Source: Bin5 sp965220715 | Lineage (GTDB): Bacteria > Chloroflexota > Anaerolineae > Caldilineales > Caldilineaceae | Assembly (NCBI GenBank): GCA_965220715.1 | Contig: OZ244843.1 | Location: 3,596,001-3,660,000 of the forward strand | Reading direction: 5' to 3' | Length of the DNA stretch: 64,000 nucleotides | Part shown: positions 1 through 9,823 of the stretch, one piece after another | Layout of the letters: each line of letters begins with the position of its first letter | How positions within the stretch are numbered: position 1 is the first letter of the stretch | Translations under genes and position numbers: made by a program | Notes under the pieces: generated by a model | The model's input: only the letters and a program-made list of their open reading frames with translations | Database searches by the model: none | What the model was told of the DNA's origin: nothing

Positions 1-663
1 GGGATCGATTTGAATTGAGGCGAAGCGCGGAGTACCCCACCGTCTGCCTTGCCATCTCAGCGATTTCAAAACGGCAGTCGCGATGGAGAGTCTGCAGGTC
101 AGCCGCCCCCATGTGCCACAGGGGTTCAAAGGCCGAAGCATCCAGGCGAGCCAACGGCGGAAGGTCGGTCTGTACTGCCGGGCGCAGGGCGGCCGGTTGC
201 GGTATGGGCTGGAAGGCGCGAGATATACGTTCGTAAAATCGGACTGCATCGCGATAGGCGAAACCGGTCTCTTTCAAGCTGGCCTGGAGCCAGCGCTGCT
301 CGGTCAGGGCGTAGAAGAGATAGCCTTGAGGTTGTACGGGCAGTTGCTGGCGCGCGTTTTCGAAGAGGGCCCTGAACTGTAAACGAGCAGTCGCTCCTGC
401 AGACGACAGGGCAACGGCACGCAGAGACACTTTGGTTGGCGCGGAGACAGGCAGAGCTTCCGAGCGTTGCACCGAATCGAAAGAGACAAAACCCTTCAGT
501 CTTTCGGTTTGGTGATCAACTAAGACAGCGTTTGCACCCTTGAGCAAATCTGGTACTTCGGTGCTGCCCAGATCATCGTAAAAGTAGCTGCGCAAACTGT
601 TGGAGTGCAAGCGGTGCATCTCCGGCAGATCTTCCAATTGGCCTGGGCGAATCGTTGAGAGAT

Positions 664-667
<4 letters not shown>
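1..667 (-). CDS. GNAT-family N-acetyltransferase, 3' end beyond window
   Basis: An open frame runs from an ATG at 667-665 to the left window edge without a stop, giving 222 visible residues. The start overlaps the rfbB stop as ATGA, so translation is probably coupled. The beginning (STIRPGQLEDLPEMHRLHS) has the usual first strand and helix of a GNAT fold, and a second similar stretch (LRPAVQTDLPPLARLDASAF) near residue 165 suggests two tandem GNAT-like units. GNAT enzymes transfer an acetyl group from acetyl-CoA to an amine; the substrate cannot be told. The acetyl-CoA-binding loop of the second unit would lie outside the window. Its position after the nucleotide-sugar genes may or may not be functional. 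Confidence 0.7.
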
Positions 668-1701
<1,034 letters not shown>

Positions 1702-1730
1702 GCGAACCTTTCAGAGTTCAACTATGAACG

Positions 1731-2549
1731 TTACCTGCGCCGCCACCGTTGGCTTTCCCAAGTGCGTCGCAAGCGCCTCACTCTGCCGGGCTGGCGGCTT
1801 GCTGGCAGAGGAAACTCGACCCCTAATGTCAAGGTGGGAAGTTGGCGCAGCGACGGAAGCAGGCAGTGGTCCAGTCCGGGAGGGGATGGAGAGCGCCAAG
1901 CCCACTGCCAATGCGCCTTCTCCTCGCCACCGGCCGTGGCGGCCAAAAAACTGATGTCGTTCCAGAGAGCGCGACGCGCCTCGTGCATGACGTTCATCAG
2001 CTTATCCCAGTAGGCGCGCATTTTGGGCTGCTCGAACTCGAGAAAATGGGTGGTAAAGCTGGAACTCTCTGCGGTCGAGTTTACAGGTGGCTGCGCCGTC
2101 TGATAGGCCGCGAAAAACTCTTGTGCCCAATATTGTTCGGCGCGTTGAAAGGAAGGAAGCAGCAAGTCCGCAAAAAATGTGACGTTAACGGTGCTGACCC
2201 GCTCCTCCACCTGGACGAGGCGGGGCACATGTTCCGGCCACAGGTCGAAAAATGCCGGGACGTCAAACTCCTGCCATTCCCCGTATGCTCTGGCCATCCG
2301 CCTCATCCTATCGGCCACCTGGGCGACTGTCGTTACAGCGGTCTGGACTTCCTTGGCGCCGACATGGTTTTGTACCGTATAGGCCGGCGAGATCGAACGA
2401 GTGTTGAAGATCTGTGTGTAGGAGGCCGGTAGTGCGCACCTGTCGATTTGGCGCATCTTTGCAGCAAGGGCAGGCACGCTGCGGACAGCCACTCCACTCC
2501 TGGATTGGGCACCGTTGCGGCTTTCATAGGAGTCAGGCCTGTCATTCAT
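1731..2549 (-). CDS. Hypothetical protein between rfbA and rfbB
   Basis: The frame encodes 272 residues, and its ATG overlaps the rfbA stop as ATGA. I do not recognise the family. Residues 1 to about 210 look like a soluble mixed alpha/beta protein rich in aromatic residues (YGEWQEFDVPAFFDLWPEHV). The last ~55 residues are rich in Pro and Arg (QPGRVRRLRRTWESQRWRRR), unlike the rest. This could mean a frameshift near 1900, because an overlapping minus-strand frame at 1711-1911 reads through the same stretch. Neither ending is clearly better. The coupling to rfbA and 29-base gap to rfbB suggest a role in nucleotide-sugar or surface-polysaccharide synthesis, but that rests on position only. Confidence 0.6.
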   Translation of the reverse strand: MNDRPDSYESRNGAQSRSGVAVRSVPALAAKMRQIDRCALPASYTQIFNTRSISPAYTVQNHVGAKEVQTAVTTVAQVADRMRRMARAYGEWQEFDVPAFFDLWPEHVPRLVQVEERVSTVNVTFFADLLLPSFQRAEQYWAQEFFAAYQTAQPPVNSTAESSSFTTHFLEFEQPKMRAYWDKLMNVMHEARRALWNDISFLAATAGGEEKAHWQWAWRSPSPPGLDHCLLPSLRQLPTLTLGVEFPLPASRQPGRVRRLRRTWESQRWRRR

Positions 2550-3436
2550 CAGGATAACGACTCAGAGAACTCATCGTGCAAGAGTTGCAACAGATAGAGG
2601 CCATAGCGGTTTGACCGCAGCGCTTCGGCCAAGGAGCGGAACTTGTCGCGACTGATATATCCTCGCCTGAAGGCGATTTCCTCTGGGCACGAAATCATCA
2701 TCCCCTGTCTTTCTTGCAGTGCATGAACGAAATTGGCGGCCTGGAGCAAAGATTCATGCGTTCCGGCGTCCAACCAGGCAAAACCGCGACCCAGTATTTC
2801 AACCTGCAATTCCCCTCGTTCCAGATAATCGTTATTGATGTCTGTAATTTCCACCTCGCCTCTGGCCGACGGCTCGAGATGGCGGGCCACTTCGAGGACG
2901 CGGCTGTCATAGAAGTAGACACCTGGCACGGCAAAGTTGGAGCGGGGTTTCTGCGGTTTTTCTTCTATGCTCAACGCCTTACCGGTGTTGTCGAACTCGA
3001 CCACCCCATATCGACCAGGGTCGGCGACTGGATAAGCGAATACCAGGGCGCCGCGCTGCAGCGTGGCTGCCTTTTGCAGTATTTCAGGCAGGCCGTGACC
3101 ATAAAAGATGTTGTCACCCAAGGCCAGACATACCGGAGAGTCGCCTACGAACTCGCTGCCGACCACAAAGGCATCGGCAATGCCGCGGGGCTGACTTTGT
3201 TCCGCGTAGGTGAACTTTACACCCCACTGGCTGCCATCCCGGAGCAGCTCACAGTACAAGGGCAGGGCAGTTGGGGTACTGACGATGAGGATGTCACGTA
3301 TCCCTGCCAACATCAGCATCGACAGTGGGTAATAGATCATCGGCTTGTCATAGACTGGCAGAATCTGTTTGCTAAGACTGGTAGTAAGGGGATAGAGCCG
3401 TGTACCATGCCCACCAGCCAAGAGGATGCCTTTCAT
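2549..3436 (-). CDS. rfbA: Glucose-1-phosphate thymidylyltransferase
   Basis: This 295-residue enzyme joins dTTP and glucose-1-phosphate to give dTDP-glucose, the first step of the pathway that RfbB continues. The N-terminus carries the nucleotidyltransferase signature LAGGHGTRLYPLT (residues 6-18) and the following SKQILPVYDKPMIYYPLS segment typical of RmlA. ALGDNIFYGHGL supplies the metal-binding Asp, and EKPQKPRSNFAVPGVYFYD is the sugar-binding strand. Length matches RmlA (about 290). The start is ATG at 3436-3434. The unknown gene downstream overlaps by ATGA, and the CpsD-like gene upstream ends 89 bases away. Confidence 0.95.
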   Translation of the reverse strand: MKGILLAGGHGTRLYPLTTSLSKQILPVYDKPMIYYPLSMLMLAGIRDILIVSTPTALPLYCELLRDGSQWGVKFTYAEQSQPRGIADAFVVGSEFVGDSPVCLALGDNIFYGHGLPEILQKAATLQRGALVFAYPVADPGRYGVVEFDNTGKALSIEEKPQKPRSNFAVPGVYFYDSRVLEVARHLEPSARGEVEITDINNDYLERGELQVEILGRGFAWLDAGTHESLLQAANFVHALQERQGMMISCPEEIAFRRGYISRDKFRSLAEALRSNRYGLYLLQLLHDEFSESLS

Positions 3437-3525
3437 GGCGTTTTTCCGGGATCTGGATCCTCGTGCCGGAGGTTAGAGGGTGGTTGGGTCACAGTTCACC
3501 TTCCGCTATTCATTGCAATTACAGA

Positions 3526-4176
3526 TCATTGTCCATAGCCACTGACGACCATCGCATCTTCCGCATCCAGGAGCACTGCTCCGACGATGTTTGTCTGAAC
3601 TTTCTCCAGTACTCCTTTGGCTCGCTGGGCCTGCTCCCGTTTCGTGCGGCCGGCTGTGACGGCAAGGAGAGTGCCGTCCACTTGGCTGGCCCAAAGTGCG
3701 GCGTCGGTTACGGCCAAGACAGGGGGTGCATCGACGAGCACATATTCTGCTTCGCCGGTCAAGATCCGGAGTAACTCGGCTAGCCGTTTGGAACTAAGGA
3801 GGGCGACCGGATTGGGCGGCAGCGGCCCCGCTGCAAGAATTCGCAAGTGGGGAATCTGGGTTTCCGTCAGCGCCGGGACTCCTCCGTTTCGCAACCAGTT
3901 TGTCAAGCCGACTTCTCCACTGACTTTGAAGATTTCATGTTGAAGAGGTCGGCGTAGATCGCCATCGACGACAACGACACGGTCGCCGGCGTCAGCCATG
4001 ACAACCGCAAGATTAGCCAGTGCCTCGCTCTTTCTTGTTTCGGTATCGGGGCAGGTAATGAGCAGCGAATGCAGGGCTCTGTCCAGACTGGAAAATTCGA
4101 TATTCGTGCGAAGGCTTTGGTATGCTTCCGCGGCCGGGCTGCGGGGAGCGGTCGATGTAACCAGAGATAGGGACAT
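3526..4176 (-). CDS. CpsD/CapB-like polysaccharide ATPase, degenerate P-loop
   Basis: The 216-residue protein aligns over its length with the cytoplasmic BY-kinase ATPase domain that partners Wzz-type chain-length proteins. The order is recognisable: AEAYQSLRTNIEFSS near the N-terminus, VVVVDGDLRRP (Walker A' with Asp residues) near residue 70, and YVLVDAPPVLAVTDA (Walker B) near residue 150. The Walker A position reads CPDTETRKSEALANLAVV where active members have GxGKST, so the glycines are lost although Lys-Ser remain. There is no C-terminal tyrosine cluster; the protein ends SGYGQ. It may therefore bind nucleotide poorly and act as a structural partner. The start ATG has AAAGGA eight bases upstream. 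Confidence 0.85.
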   Translation of the reverse strand: MSLSLVTSTAPRSPAAEAYQSLRTNIEFSSLDRALHSLLITCPDTETRKSEALANLAVVMADAGDRVVVVDGDLRRPLQHEIFKVSGEVGLTNWLRNGGVPALTETQIPHLRILAAGPLPPNPVALLSSKRLAELLRILTGEAEYVLVDAPPVLAVTDAALWASQVDGTLLAVTAGRTKREQAQRAKGVLEKVQTNIVGAVLLDAEDAMVVSGYGQ

Positions 4177-4237
4177 CTATGATTCCTTTGTATATTTCAC
4201 AAGGCAGGGGCATGCCTAGCGGCAGGTGCCCAAACCT

Positions 4238-4951
4238 CTACCCACTGACTGCGGGCGTTGGAACGCCCTTTCGAATTTCTTTCCCAGTAGTTGATCCTGA
4301 GGCCGTTACTGGAATTGCGCCGAGGACTGTCAGGCCAAGCGTCCGTTCCACTGACTCGGGCGTTCGAAGAAAGCCGCTTTCCACCCAGATCAGGAGGAGG
4401 ATCAAACCCACGCCCAACAAGAAACCGAGGACGCCGCCAGCCAAGGCATTGACAAGTGGCTGCGGCTGGTATTGTGCAGCCTCGATCGCCCTGCTGACGA
4501 CCTTGACTTCGATGCGATCACGCTTGTCCTGCTGTGCGTAATAGGCGGTGCGCTCATCGGCAAAATAGTCAGCCAGGGTCAATGCCATGATTTCGGCAAC
4601 GATTTTATCTCGGGAACGGGCTTCGATTTCGATCGTGAAAGTAGAGGCATCCGGCGCAACATCTGTCGAACCCAGGTACTCGCTCGGATGCATGTCCAGC
4701 TGTGCACGGGCGATGACCTCCTCGGCTACCTCGAACGTTCGAATATTGAGAACGAAGTTGCGCATTAACTCTTTGGCTGAATTGCCCAGTCCCCAGTCCG
4801 GTCGGGCAGGCACCGTGCTAACATGTACGGTCGCTCTATACATCTCCTCCTGCAAGAAGCTAACTCCGTAGGAGAGTAGGCCGGCCAGTAGAACTGCGAC
4901 AATGACTATCCAGCCGTATCGGCGCACTACCCCGCCATAATCTTGTATCAC
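4238..4951 (-). CDS. Wzz-like chain-length determinant membrane protein (downstream copy)
   Basis: I place the start at GTG 4951-4949 because GGAGGT lies four bases upstream; a longer frame from 4984 lacks such a site. The 237-residue product has a first membrane segment (WIVIVAVLLAGLLSYGVSFL), an extracellular domain of about 140 residues, a second membrane segment near residue 165 (LAGGVLGFLLGVGLILLLIW) and a cytoplasmic tail. This is the Wzz/KpsE-like topology that sets polysaccharide chain length with a CpsD-type ATPase. That ATPase is the next gene, 61 bases downstream. A second Wzz-like gene lies 80 bases upstream. Confidence 0.85.
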   Translation of the reverse strand: MIQDYGGVVRRYGWIVIVAVLLAGLLSYGVSFLQEEMYRATVHVSTVPARPDWGLGNSAKELMRNFVLNIRTFEVAEEVIARAQLDMHPSEYLGSTDVAPDASTFTIEIEARSRDKIVAEIMALTLADYFADERTAYYAQQDKRDRIEVKVVSRAIEAAQYQPQPLVNALAGGVLGFLLGVGLILLLIWVESGFLRTPESVERTLGLTVLGAIPVTASGSTTGKEIRKGVPTPAVSG

Positions 4952-5031
4952 TGATACCTCCAAGAATTTTTCTTTCGTGCGCACCGGGCTGCGTCAACAT
5001 GTCGAACTGCGGCAGAACGGGCCACACTAAG

Positions 5032-5745
5032 TTATCCTCTAGTCTGCGATCTGCCGCGTGGTCTGGGAATCGCGACGAGTACGGGCAGGCCCATTTCCTC
5101 CAATTCCTCTCGACGGCGCACGGTATCGTCGAGGTATTCCTGCAAGAACGCCACGACAATGCCGGCGACCAGCGCCAGAAGAATTCTCAACGGCCATTCG
5201 ACCCGTTCGCGAGTACTCTGGCCTACGGGAACTACGGTTGGCGAATCCAGAACGTGGACGCCGGCGCCCTGCGTTCCCAATTGGGCAAAATATGAGCCTG
5301 CGTTTTCCTCCAACTCGGCAACTGCGGCGTCTGCGATGGCGTGCAATGCATCGGCATCGTGCCAGGTGAAGGTGAGCCGGATGATGCGATGCTGTTTGCC
5401 GGTGTTGGCGATTGCCCGGATCAGTCCGGCCGGGATGGCTATCCCCTGCTCGGCCAAACGGGCATTTACGGCTTTTGCGAACAACTCAGCGGCGAGTACT
5501 TCGGTAAAGTCGTCAACGAGGTATTCGCTGGCCATCCAAGCATAGTACCGGGGGTCGTACTGGGCTGCATCGACGTCTTCCAAGGGCAGTACGCCCACCA
5601 ACATGCGCAAGGAAACGCTGTATGAAGGGGCGGGCGCCTGCCAGGGGCGCAACTGCACAGCGCTGAACAACGCCACCAAGATGGGCAAGAGTACGGGGGC
5701 CGCCCAGCGCCTCCTCAATATTGCCCAGTATGCGCGCAGTTCCAT
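5032..5745 (-). CDS. Wzz-like chain-length determinant membrane protein (upstream copy)
   Basis: This 237-residue protein has the same plan as its neighbour: a short cytoplasmic N-terminus (MELRAYWAILRRRW), a first membrane helix (PVLLPILVALFSAVQL), a periplasm-side domain, and a second helix near residue 190 (PLRILLALVAGIVVAFLQEY). The two proteins have different sequences, so they are paralogues rather than a recent duplication. Two Wzz-type proteins in one locus may form a mixed oligomer or serve different glycans; this is inference. The ATG is only 10 bases after the mutS2 stop, so it is probably transcribed with mutS2. Confidence 0.8.
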   Translation of the reverse strand: MELRAYWAILRRRWAAPVLLPILVALFSAVQLRPWQAPAPSYSVSLRMLVGVLPLEDVDAAQYDPRYYAWMASEYLVDDFTEVLAAELFAKAVNARLAEQGIAIPAGLIRAIANTGKQHRIIRLTFTWHDADALHAIADAAVAELEENAGSYFAQLGTQGAGVHVLDSPTVVPVGQSTRERVEWPLRILLALVAGIVVAFLQEYLDDTVRRREELEEMGLPVLVAIPRPRGRSQTRG

Positions 5746-5755
5746 GGCAAGTTAC

Positions 5756-8248
5756 CTACGCTTCCTCATCGCTCATCAAGTTGGCAACCGTCACGCCATC
5801 ATCGCCTTCGCCAAGTGCGCCAGGGCGGTATTTGCTGACCAAAGGATGTCCATTCAAGGCCGCGCGCACGGCATCTCGCATCGCCCCGGTCCCTTTGCCA
5901 TGAATAATTCGCACCCAAGGAAGATTCTCGAGGTAGGCGTCGTCCAGGTAGCCTTCGAGCCGTTGCAAACCGGCATCCACCCTTTCTCCTCTGAGATCCA
6001 ACTCGGTAAGCGAGGCCGGTCCTGCGTCGCCTGTTTTCGGTTTTGTCTGCAGTCGTACGACAGTTTGAGTGGTCTGCTCGGGCTCTGATTGGGCTTTACT
6101 GCGCAGTTCCAGCCGTCTCACGGGCAACTTGAGACGGAAGTTGCCTACCTGGACATCGGCCTCATGCGGGACACCATTGCGGTTTTCGACTCCAATTACC
6201 TCTCCGGTGGCCTGAAGGTTGGGTACGAAGACCCTATCTCCCTTCTCAATGGCGCCTTGAATCCGGGCACTCGTCGAACCTGGCGTGGCGACCTCTTGAT
6301 CGACGTTGCCTTCGGTATCCTGCTCACGTCGTCCTATAACGTGGCTGGCTCTTTGCAGAAACTGGGTGTGGGCGTCTTGGCTGTCGATGCCACCTTTTGC
6401 CATGCGCCGGCGAAAACTGTCTACCTCACGGCGGATTTCTGCAAGTTCATTTTGCATGGTTGTACGGGTTTCGGCCACGACCTGCCGGCGCGCCTCTTCG
6501 ATTCTGGCGAGCTGGAAACGCAGGTCCTCCTCGATGACCTGGGCACTACGCTCCCTCTCCTTGGCGTCGCCCAGCACGCGCTTCGCCTCCTGGCGCGCTT
6601 GTCGCACATCCTCCAGCATGGCGTCAACTTCAAGGGATTCCGGCCGCGACATTTTTTCGGCGTCATCGACTATGACGGGATTGAGGCCGAGCCTGCGAGC
6701 GATGGTCAAGGCATTGGAGCGACCGGGCAGGCCGATGCTGAGTTCGAAAGTAGGGCTGAGATTCTCGACATCGAATTCGACGGAGGCGTTGCGAACGCCG
6801 GCTGTGTTGTGGGCATACAGTTTAAGGTCGCTGTAATGGGTGGTGGCCAGAGTTGTAATGCCCCGGTCGCGCAGATTCTCGAGAAGTGCGGCGGCGAGGG
6901 CCGAGCCTTCGTCAGGATCGGTACCGGCTCCCAATTCATCAAGTAGGACGAGACTTTGGGGGTCGGCCTCTTCAAGAATATTGATGATATTCGTCAGATG
7001 ACTGGAGAATGTGCTCAGGTTCTGTTCGATGGACTGTTCGTCGCCAATGTCTGCGTACACTCCTTCGAAGACGGAAAGTGTACTGCCCTCGTCTACCGGA
7101 ATCATCATGCCCGACTGGGCCATCAGCGTGAGGAGCCCGACGGTTTTGAGGGTGACAGTTTTGCCCCCGGTGTTTGGACCGGTTACAACGAGAATGTAAC
7201 AGTCGTTGTCGAAATAGACGTCAATCGGGACGACGGCTTTCGGGTCAATCAGGGGGTGGCGGGCTTGGCGGAAGTTCAGGACCGAACCCGGATGTTGAAT
7301 CGTGCGCTCTTCCTTTGTAACCTCGTCGATACTGGCGAAGATTTCGGCGCGGTGCTGTTGGAAGGGGACGATTTGGGGTGCGTTGGCCTCCATTTCAATG
7401 GCATATTTGGCCTTAGCAAACGTGAAGTCGAGTTGCGAAAGAATCTGCACGTTGCGGTTGATGTAGGGACCTTCGTCGGCGACAAGATCCGAAAGTTCGG
7501 AGAGGATGCGCCGGACTTCCTTTTCTTCCTCCAGCTCCAATTCTCGCACGTCGTTGTTCTGCTCGACCACGGTCAGCGGTTCGATAAAGAATGTCGCGCC
7601 GCTCGCCGACTGGTCGTGAACGATTCCCTGGACCTGCCCTTTGTATTCCGAGCGCACTGGAATAACGTAGCGGCCTTGGCGCTGGGTGACAATCGACTCC
7701 TGCAGATAGGGGATGATGTCACTGCTTTGCACAAGCCGGTCCAAGGTGCTGAGGAGTCTGTCCTGGGCCACCCGTAGTTGGGCGCGGATTCGGCCCAATT
7801 CGGTGGATGCGCTGTCTACTACTTCGGCACGGTCGTTTATACAACGGCTTATCTCGCCGATTACATGCTCACACGGTTCGATGGAAAATGCGATGTCTGC
7901 GAGGCGGGGAAATTGACGGTTGAGCCGGGTCAAAGTATTTCGAAGAGTGCGGGCGCGCATGAGCGTCGTGCGAACTTCGACCAGTTCGGACGGAATCAGG
8001 ATACTTCCCCGCTCGGATTTTGCGATCAGGGCGCGAACGTCGTGTACTCCACCAAAGTAGATATCCGTCTTCTGATCGAGCAACCGGCAGGCCTCGCTGG
8101 TCTGCTCCATCCAATCGCTAATCGTACGCAGGTCGTCGCTGGGCAGCAGAGAGGTCGCTAACTCGGCGCCGCCTTCGAAAGCACAAAATGTGGCCAGCGT
8201 CTTTAGAATTTTGTCGTATTCCAGAATGCGAATCGCATGCGGATTCAT
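5756..8248 (-). CDS. mutS2: Endonuclease MutS2
   Basis: The 830-residue protein has the MutS2 architecture. A clamp/core region occupies residues 1-330, followed by a MutS-type ATPase with Walker A GPNTGGKT at 357-364 and Walker B LVLLDELG at 433-440. A long coiled coil of Glu/Arg-rich sequence spans about 510-640, and a C-terminal Smr domain holds LDLRGER from 750 and HGKGTG at 783-788. MutS2 proteins act on branched DNA or on stalled, collided ribosomes, not in mismatch repair. A promoter-like pair lies 38-68 bases upstream of the ATG. The downstream Wzz-like gene is close enough to share the transcript. Confidence 0.96.
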   Translation of the reverse strand: MNPHAIRILEYDKILKTLATFCAFEGGAELATSLLPSDDLRTISDWMEQTSEACRLLDQKTDIYFGGVHDVRALIAKSERGSILIPSELVEVRTTLMRARTLRNTLTRLNRQFPRLADIAFSIEPCEHVIGEISRCINDRAEVVDSASTELGRIRAQLRVAQDRLLSTLDRLVQSSDIIPYLQESIVTQRQGRYVIPVRSEYKGQVQGIVHDQSASGATFFIEPLTVVEQNNDVRELELEEEKEVRRILSELSDLVADEGPYINRNVQILSQLDFTFAKAKYAIEMEANAPQIVPFQQHRAEIFASIDEVTKEERTIQHPGSVLNFRQARHPLIDPKAVVPIDVYFDNDCYILVVTGPNTGGKTVTLKTVGLLTLMAQSGMMIPVDEGSTLSVFEGVYADIGDEQSIEQNLSTFSSHLTNIINILEEADPQSLVLLDELGAGTDPDEGSALAAALLENLRDRGITTLATTHYSDLKLYAHNTAGVRNASVEFDVENLSPTFELSIGLPGRSNALTIARRLGLNPVIVDDAEKMSRPESLEVDAMLEDVRQARQEAKRVLGDAKERERSAQVIEEDLRFQLARIEEARRQVVAETRTTMQNELAEIRREVDSFRRRMAKGGIDSQDAHTQFLQRASHVIGRREQDTEGNVDQEVATPGSTSARIQGAIEKGDRVFVPNLQATGEVIGVENRNGVPHEADVQVGNFRLKLPVRRLELRSKAQSEPEQTTQTVVRLQTKPKTGDAGPASLTELDLRGERVDAGLQRLEGYLDDAYLENLPWVRIIHGKGTGAMRDAVRAALNGHPLVSKYRPGALGEGDDGVTVANLMSDEEA

Positions 8249-8286
8249 CGGAAACCTTTGCGCACAAAAAGTGTGAAACTGCGCCG

Positions 8287-8316
8287 ATCATATCACAGCG
8301 CTCGCAGTGAATCCAA
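8287..8316 (-). promoter_or_regulatory. Probable sigma70 promoter of mutS2
   Basis: On the minus strand, TTGGAT (8316-8311) and TATGAT (8292-8287) are separated by 18 bases. They lie in the 143-base gap between era and mutS2, pointing at mutS2. This is a match by eye only; no start-site data exist. Confidence 0.45.
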
Positions 8317-8391
8317 AGCATAGGCAAATGGCGTGCTACAGTGGACTGTGACCGGAGCGGTGGGTTTCACCGATCTGACTTCTGCGAAGCG

Positions 8392-9372
8392 CTATAGATC
8401 GTAGCCAAGCCGGCGAAGTAGATTATCTTTGCGGCGCCACTTTTGCATCACTTTTACCCACAGTTCCAGGTAAACCCGGGTGCCGACCATTTCTTCGATT
8501 TCGGGTCGAGCGGCCTGCCCAATCTTCTTGATCATGGAGCCGCCGCCACCAAGCACGATGCCTTTCTGGCTGTGTCGTTCTACATATACAGTGGCGGCGA
8601 TGTGCGTCATCTCCGGGCTGCGCTCGTTCCATTCGGTTACCACGACAGCCAGGCTATGCGGGATTTCTTGCTGTAAGTGCCGAAGCGCCTTTTCGCGAAC
8701 GATTTCTGCGGCGATGAATCGCATTGACAGGTCGGTGACCTGTTCGCTCGGATAGTAGAGGGGGCCAGGGGGGAGCAAATCGGCCAGGGCGGTAAGAAGG
8801 TCATCTACACCCTCTGCGGATGTTGCGCAGAAGGGCAGTACCGGGATAGTTTCCTGTCCGTTCTTTTCCTTGGTAAGCCAACTGAGGAGTGACCCATACT
8901 CGATCTGCCGGTCAATCAGATTGGCGCCGCCCAAAGAGTCGGTCTTGTTCGCTCCCATCATCATGAATGGTAACTTGCCCGTCGCTCTGAACAGCTCCTC
9001 GAGACGCTCGGCGATGAAGCGGTCTTCATCGGTGGGGGGCGTACTGATGTCCACCAACCAGAGGATAACGTCGGCATCGCTTGTCATGGCCTGTTCGGCC
9101 ACATTGACCATATGTTTGCCCAGTTTATTGCGGGGCTGGTGAATACCCGGTGTGTCGAAGAAGATAAACTGGACATCGGCATCGGTGCGGATTCCCAGGA
9201 TCTGATCTCGGGTCGTTTGTGGCTTGTCGCTCGTGATTGCAATCTTTTGCCCAAGCACAAGATTGAGCAGAGTCGACTTGCCTACATTGGGCCGTCCAAT
9301 AACGGTAATAAAACCGCTGCGCATCGGCGCGGACAGATGGTCATTCTCGACTAGGGATTCCGCTTCGGGCAT
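8392..9372 (-). CDS. era: GTPase Era, 16S rRNA maturation
   Basis: Era binds 16S rRNA near its 3' end and couples ribosome small-subunit assembly to GTP. I choose ATG 9372-9370, which has AAGGA eight bases upstream and gives 326 residues; the frame is open for 15 more codons. The GTPase motifs are GRPNVGKS (26-33), DTPG (73-76) and NKTD (142-145). The C-terminal KH domain shows the GIVLGGGGSMIKKIG loop near residue 285. Length is slightly above the usual ~300. It lies downstream of three tRNA genes on the same strand and has its own extended -10 promoter. Confidence 0.96.
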   Translation of the reverse strand: MPEAESLVENDHLSAPMRSGFITVIGRPNVGKSTLLNLVLGQKIAITSDKPQTTRDQILGIRTDADVQFIFFDTPGIHQPRNKLGKHMVNVAEQAMTSDADVILWLVDISTPPTDEDRFIAERLEELFRATGKLPFMMMGANKTDSLGGANLIDRQIEYGSLLSWLTKEKNGQETIPVLPFCATSAEGVDDLLTALADLLPPGPLYYPSEQVTDLSMRFIAAEIVREKALRHLQQEIPHSLAVVVTEWNERSPEMTHIAATVYVERHSQKGIVLGGGGSMIKKIGQAARPEIEEMVGTRVYLELWVKVMQKWRRKDNLLRRLGYDL

Positions 9373-9440
9373 GTTGACTATCCTTCTCTTCTCACTTCCA
9401 GAGTGGTCGTTCCACATCCGAGCGCATCTGAAGCCTGCGA

Positions 9441-9449
9441 ATTATAGCA
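9441..9449 (-). promoter_or_regulatory. Extended -10 promoter upstream of era
   Basis: The minus strand reads TGCTATAAT, a perfect extended -10 element, 69 bases before the era start codon and between the tRNAs and era. No good -35 is present, as is usual for extended -10 promoters. Confidence 0.5.
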
Positions 9450-9528
9450 CAGGCCGACATGCGCAATTCAGAAAGAGATGCCAAACGTTGGGTGCTTGTT
9501 CTGCGAATGGGGGACCAGAAGGGGAGAG

Positions 9529-9600
9529 TGGATCGGACAGGACTCGAACCTGTAACCCAGGAGTTATGAGCTCCTTGCTCTGCCATTGAGCTACCGATCC
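9529..9600 (-). tRNA. tRNA-Met (CAT)
   Basis: The minus strand folds as a 72-base cloverleaf. The acceptor stem is GGATCGG paired with CCGATCC, with discriminator A. The anticodon loop CTCATAA carries CAT, and the T arm contains GGTTCGAGTCC. The first pair is G-C, so this is not the initiator type. It is either elongator Met or the Ile tRNA whose CAT is modified to lysidine; sequence alone does not decide. CCA is not encoded. Confidence 0.92.
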
Positions 9601-9622
9601 AACCTTGGCAAGATGGACTGAG

Positions 9623-9693
9623 AGCGGGTAGCGGGGATCGAACCCGCATCGTCGGCTTGGAAGGCCGGCGCTCTACCATTGAGCTATACCCGC
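9623..9693 (-). tRNA. tRNA-Gly (TCC)
   Basis: This is a 71-base cloverleaf on the minus strand. The acceptor stem GCGGGTA pairs with TACCCGC, the anticodon loop CTTCCAA gives TCC, and the T arm contains GGTTCGATCCC. It lies 22 bases from tRNA-Met and 3 bases from tRNA-Pro, so the three are probably one transcript. CCA is not encoded. Confidence 0.95.
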
Positions 9694-9696
9694 AAG

Positions 9697-9770
9697 TCGG
9701 GGAGAGAGGATTTGAACCTCCGACCCCAGCGTCCCAAACGCTGTGCGCTGCCAGGCTGCGCTACTCCCCG
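9697..9770 (-). tRNA. tRNA-Pro (TGG)
   Basis: This is a 74-base cloverleaf on the minus strand. The acceptor stem CGGGGAG pairs with CTCCCCG, with discriminator A. The anticodon loop TTTGGGA gives TGG, and the T arm has GGTTCAAATCC. It is the first gene of the tRNA trio. Confidence 0.95.
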
Positions 9771-9785
9771 GTCCTGCATAGTCTG

Positions 9786-9814
9786 ATTATAGCCTGTTAT
9801 GGCCAAAGAAACAA
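9786..9814 (-). promoter_or_regulatory. Promoter of the Pro-Gly-Met tRNA cluster
   Basis: A perfect TATAAT (9791-9786 on the minus strand) lies 15 bases before tRNA-Pro. Seventeen bases further upstream is TTGTTT (9814-9809), a weak -35. The target duplication of the mobile element at 9824 begins at 9814, so the insertion abuts this -35. Confidence 0.55.
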
Positions 9815-9823
9815 TTCCATGTG

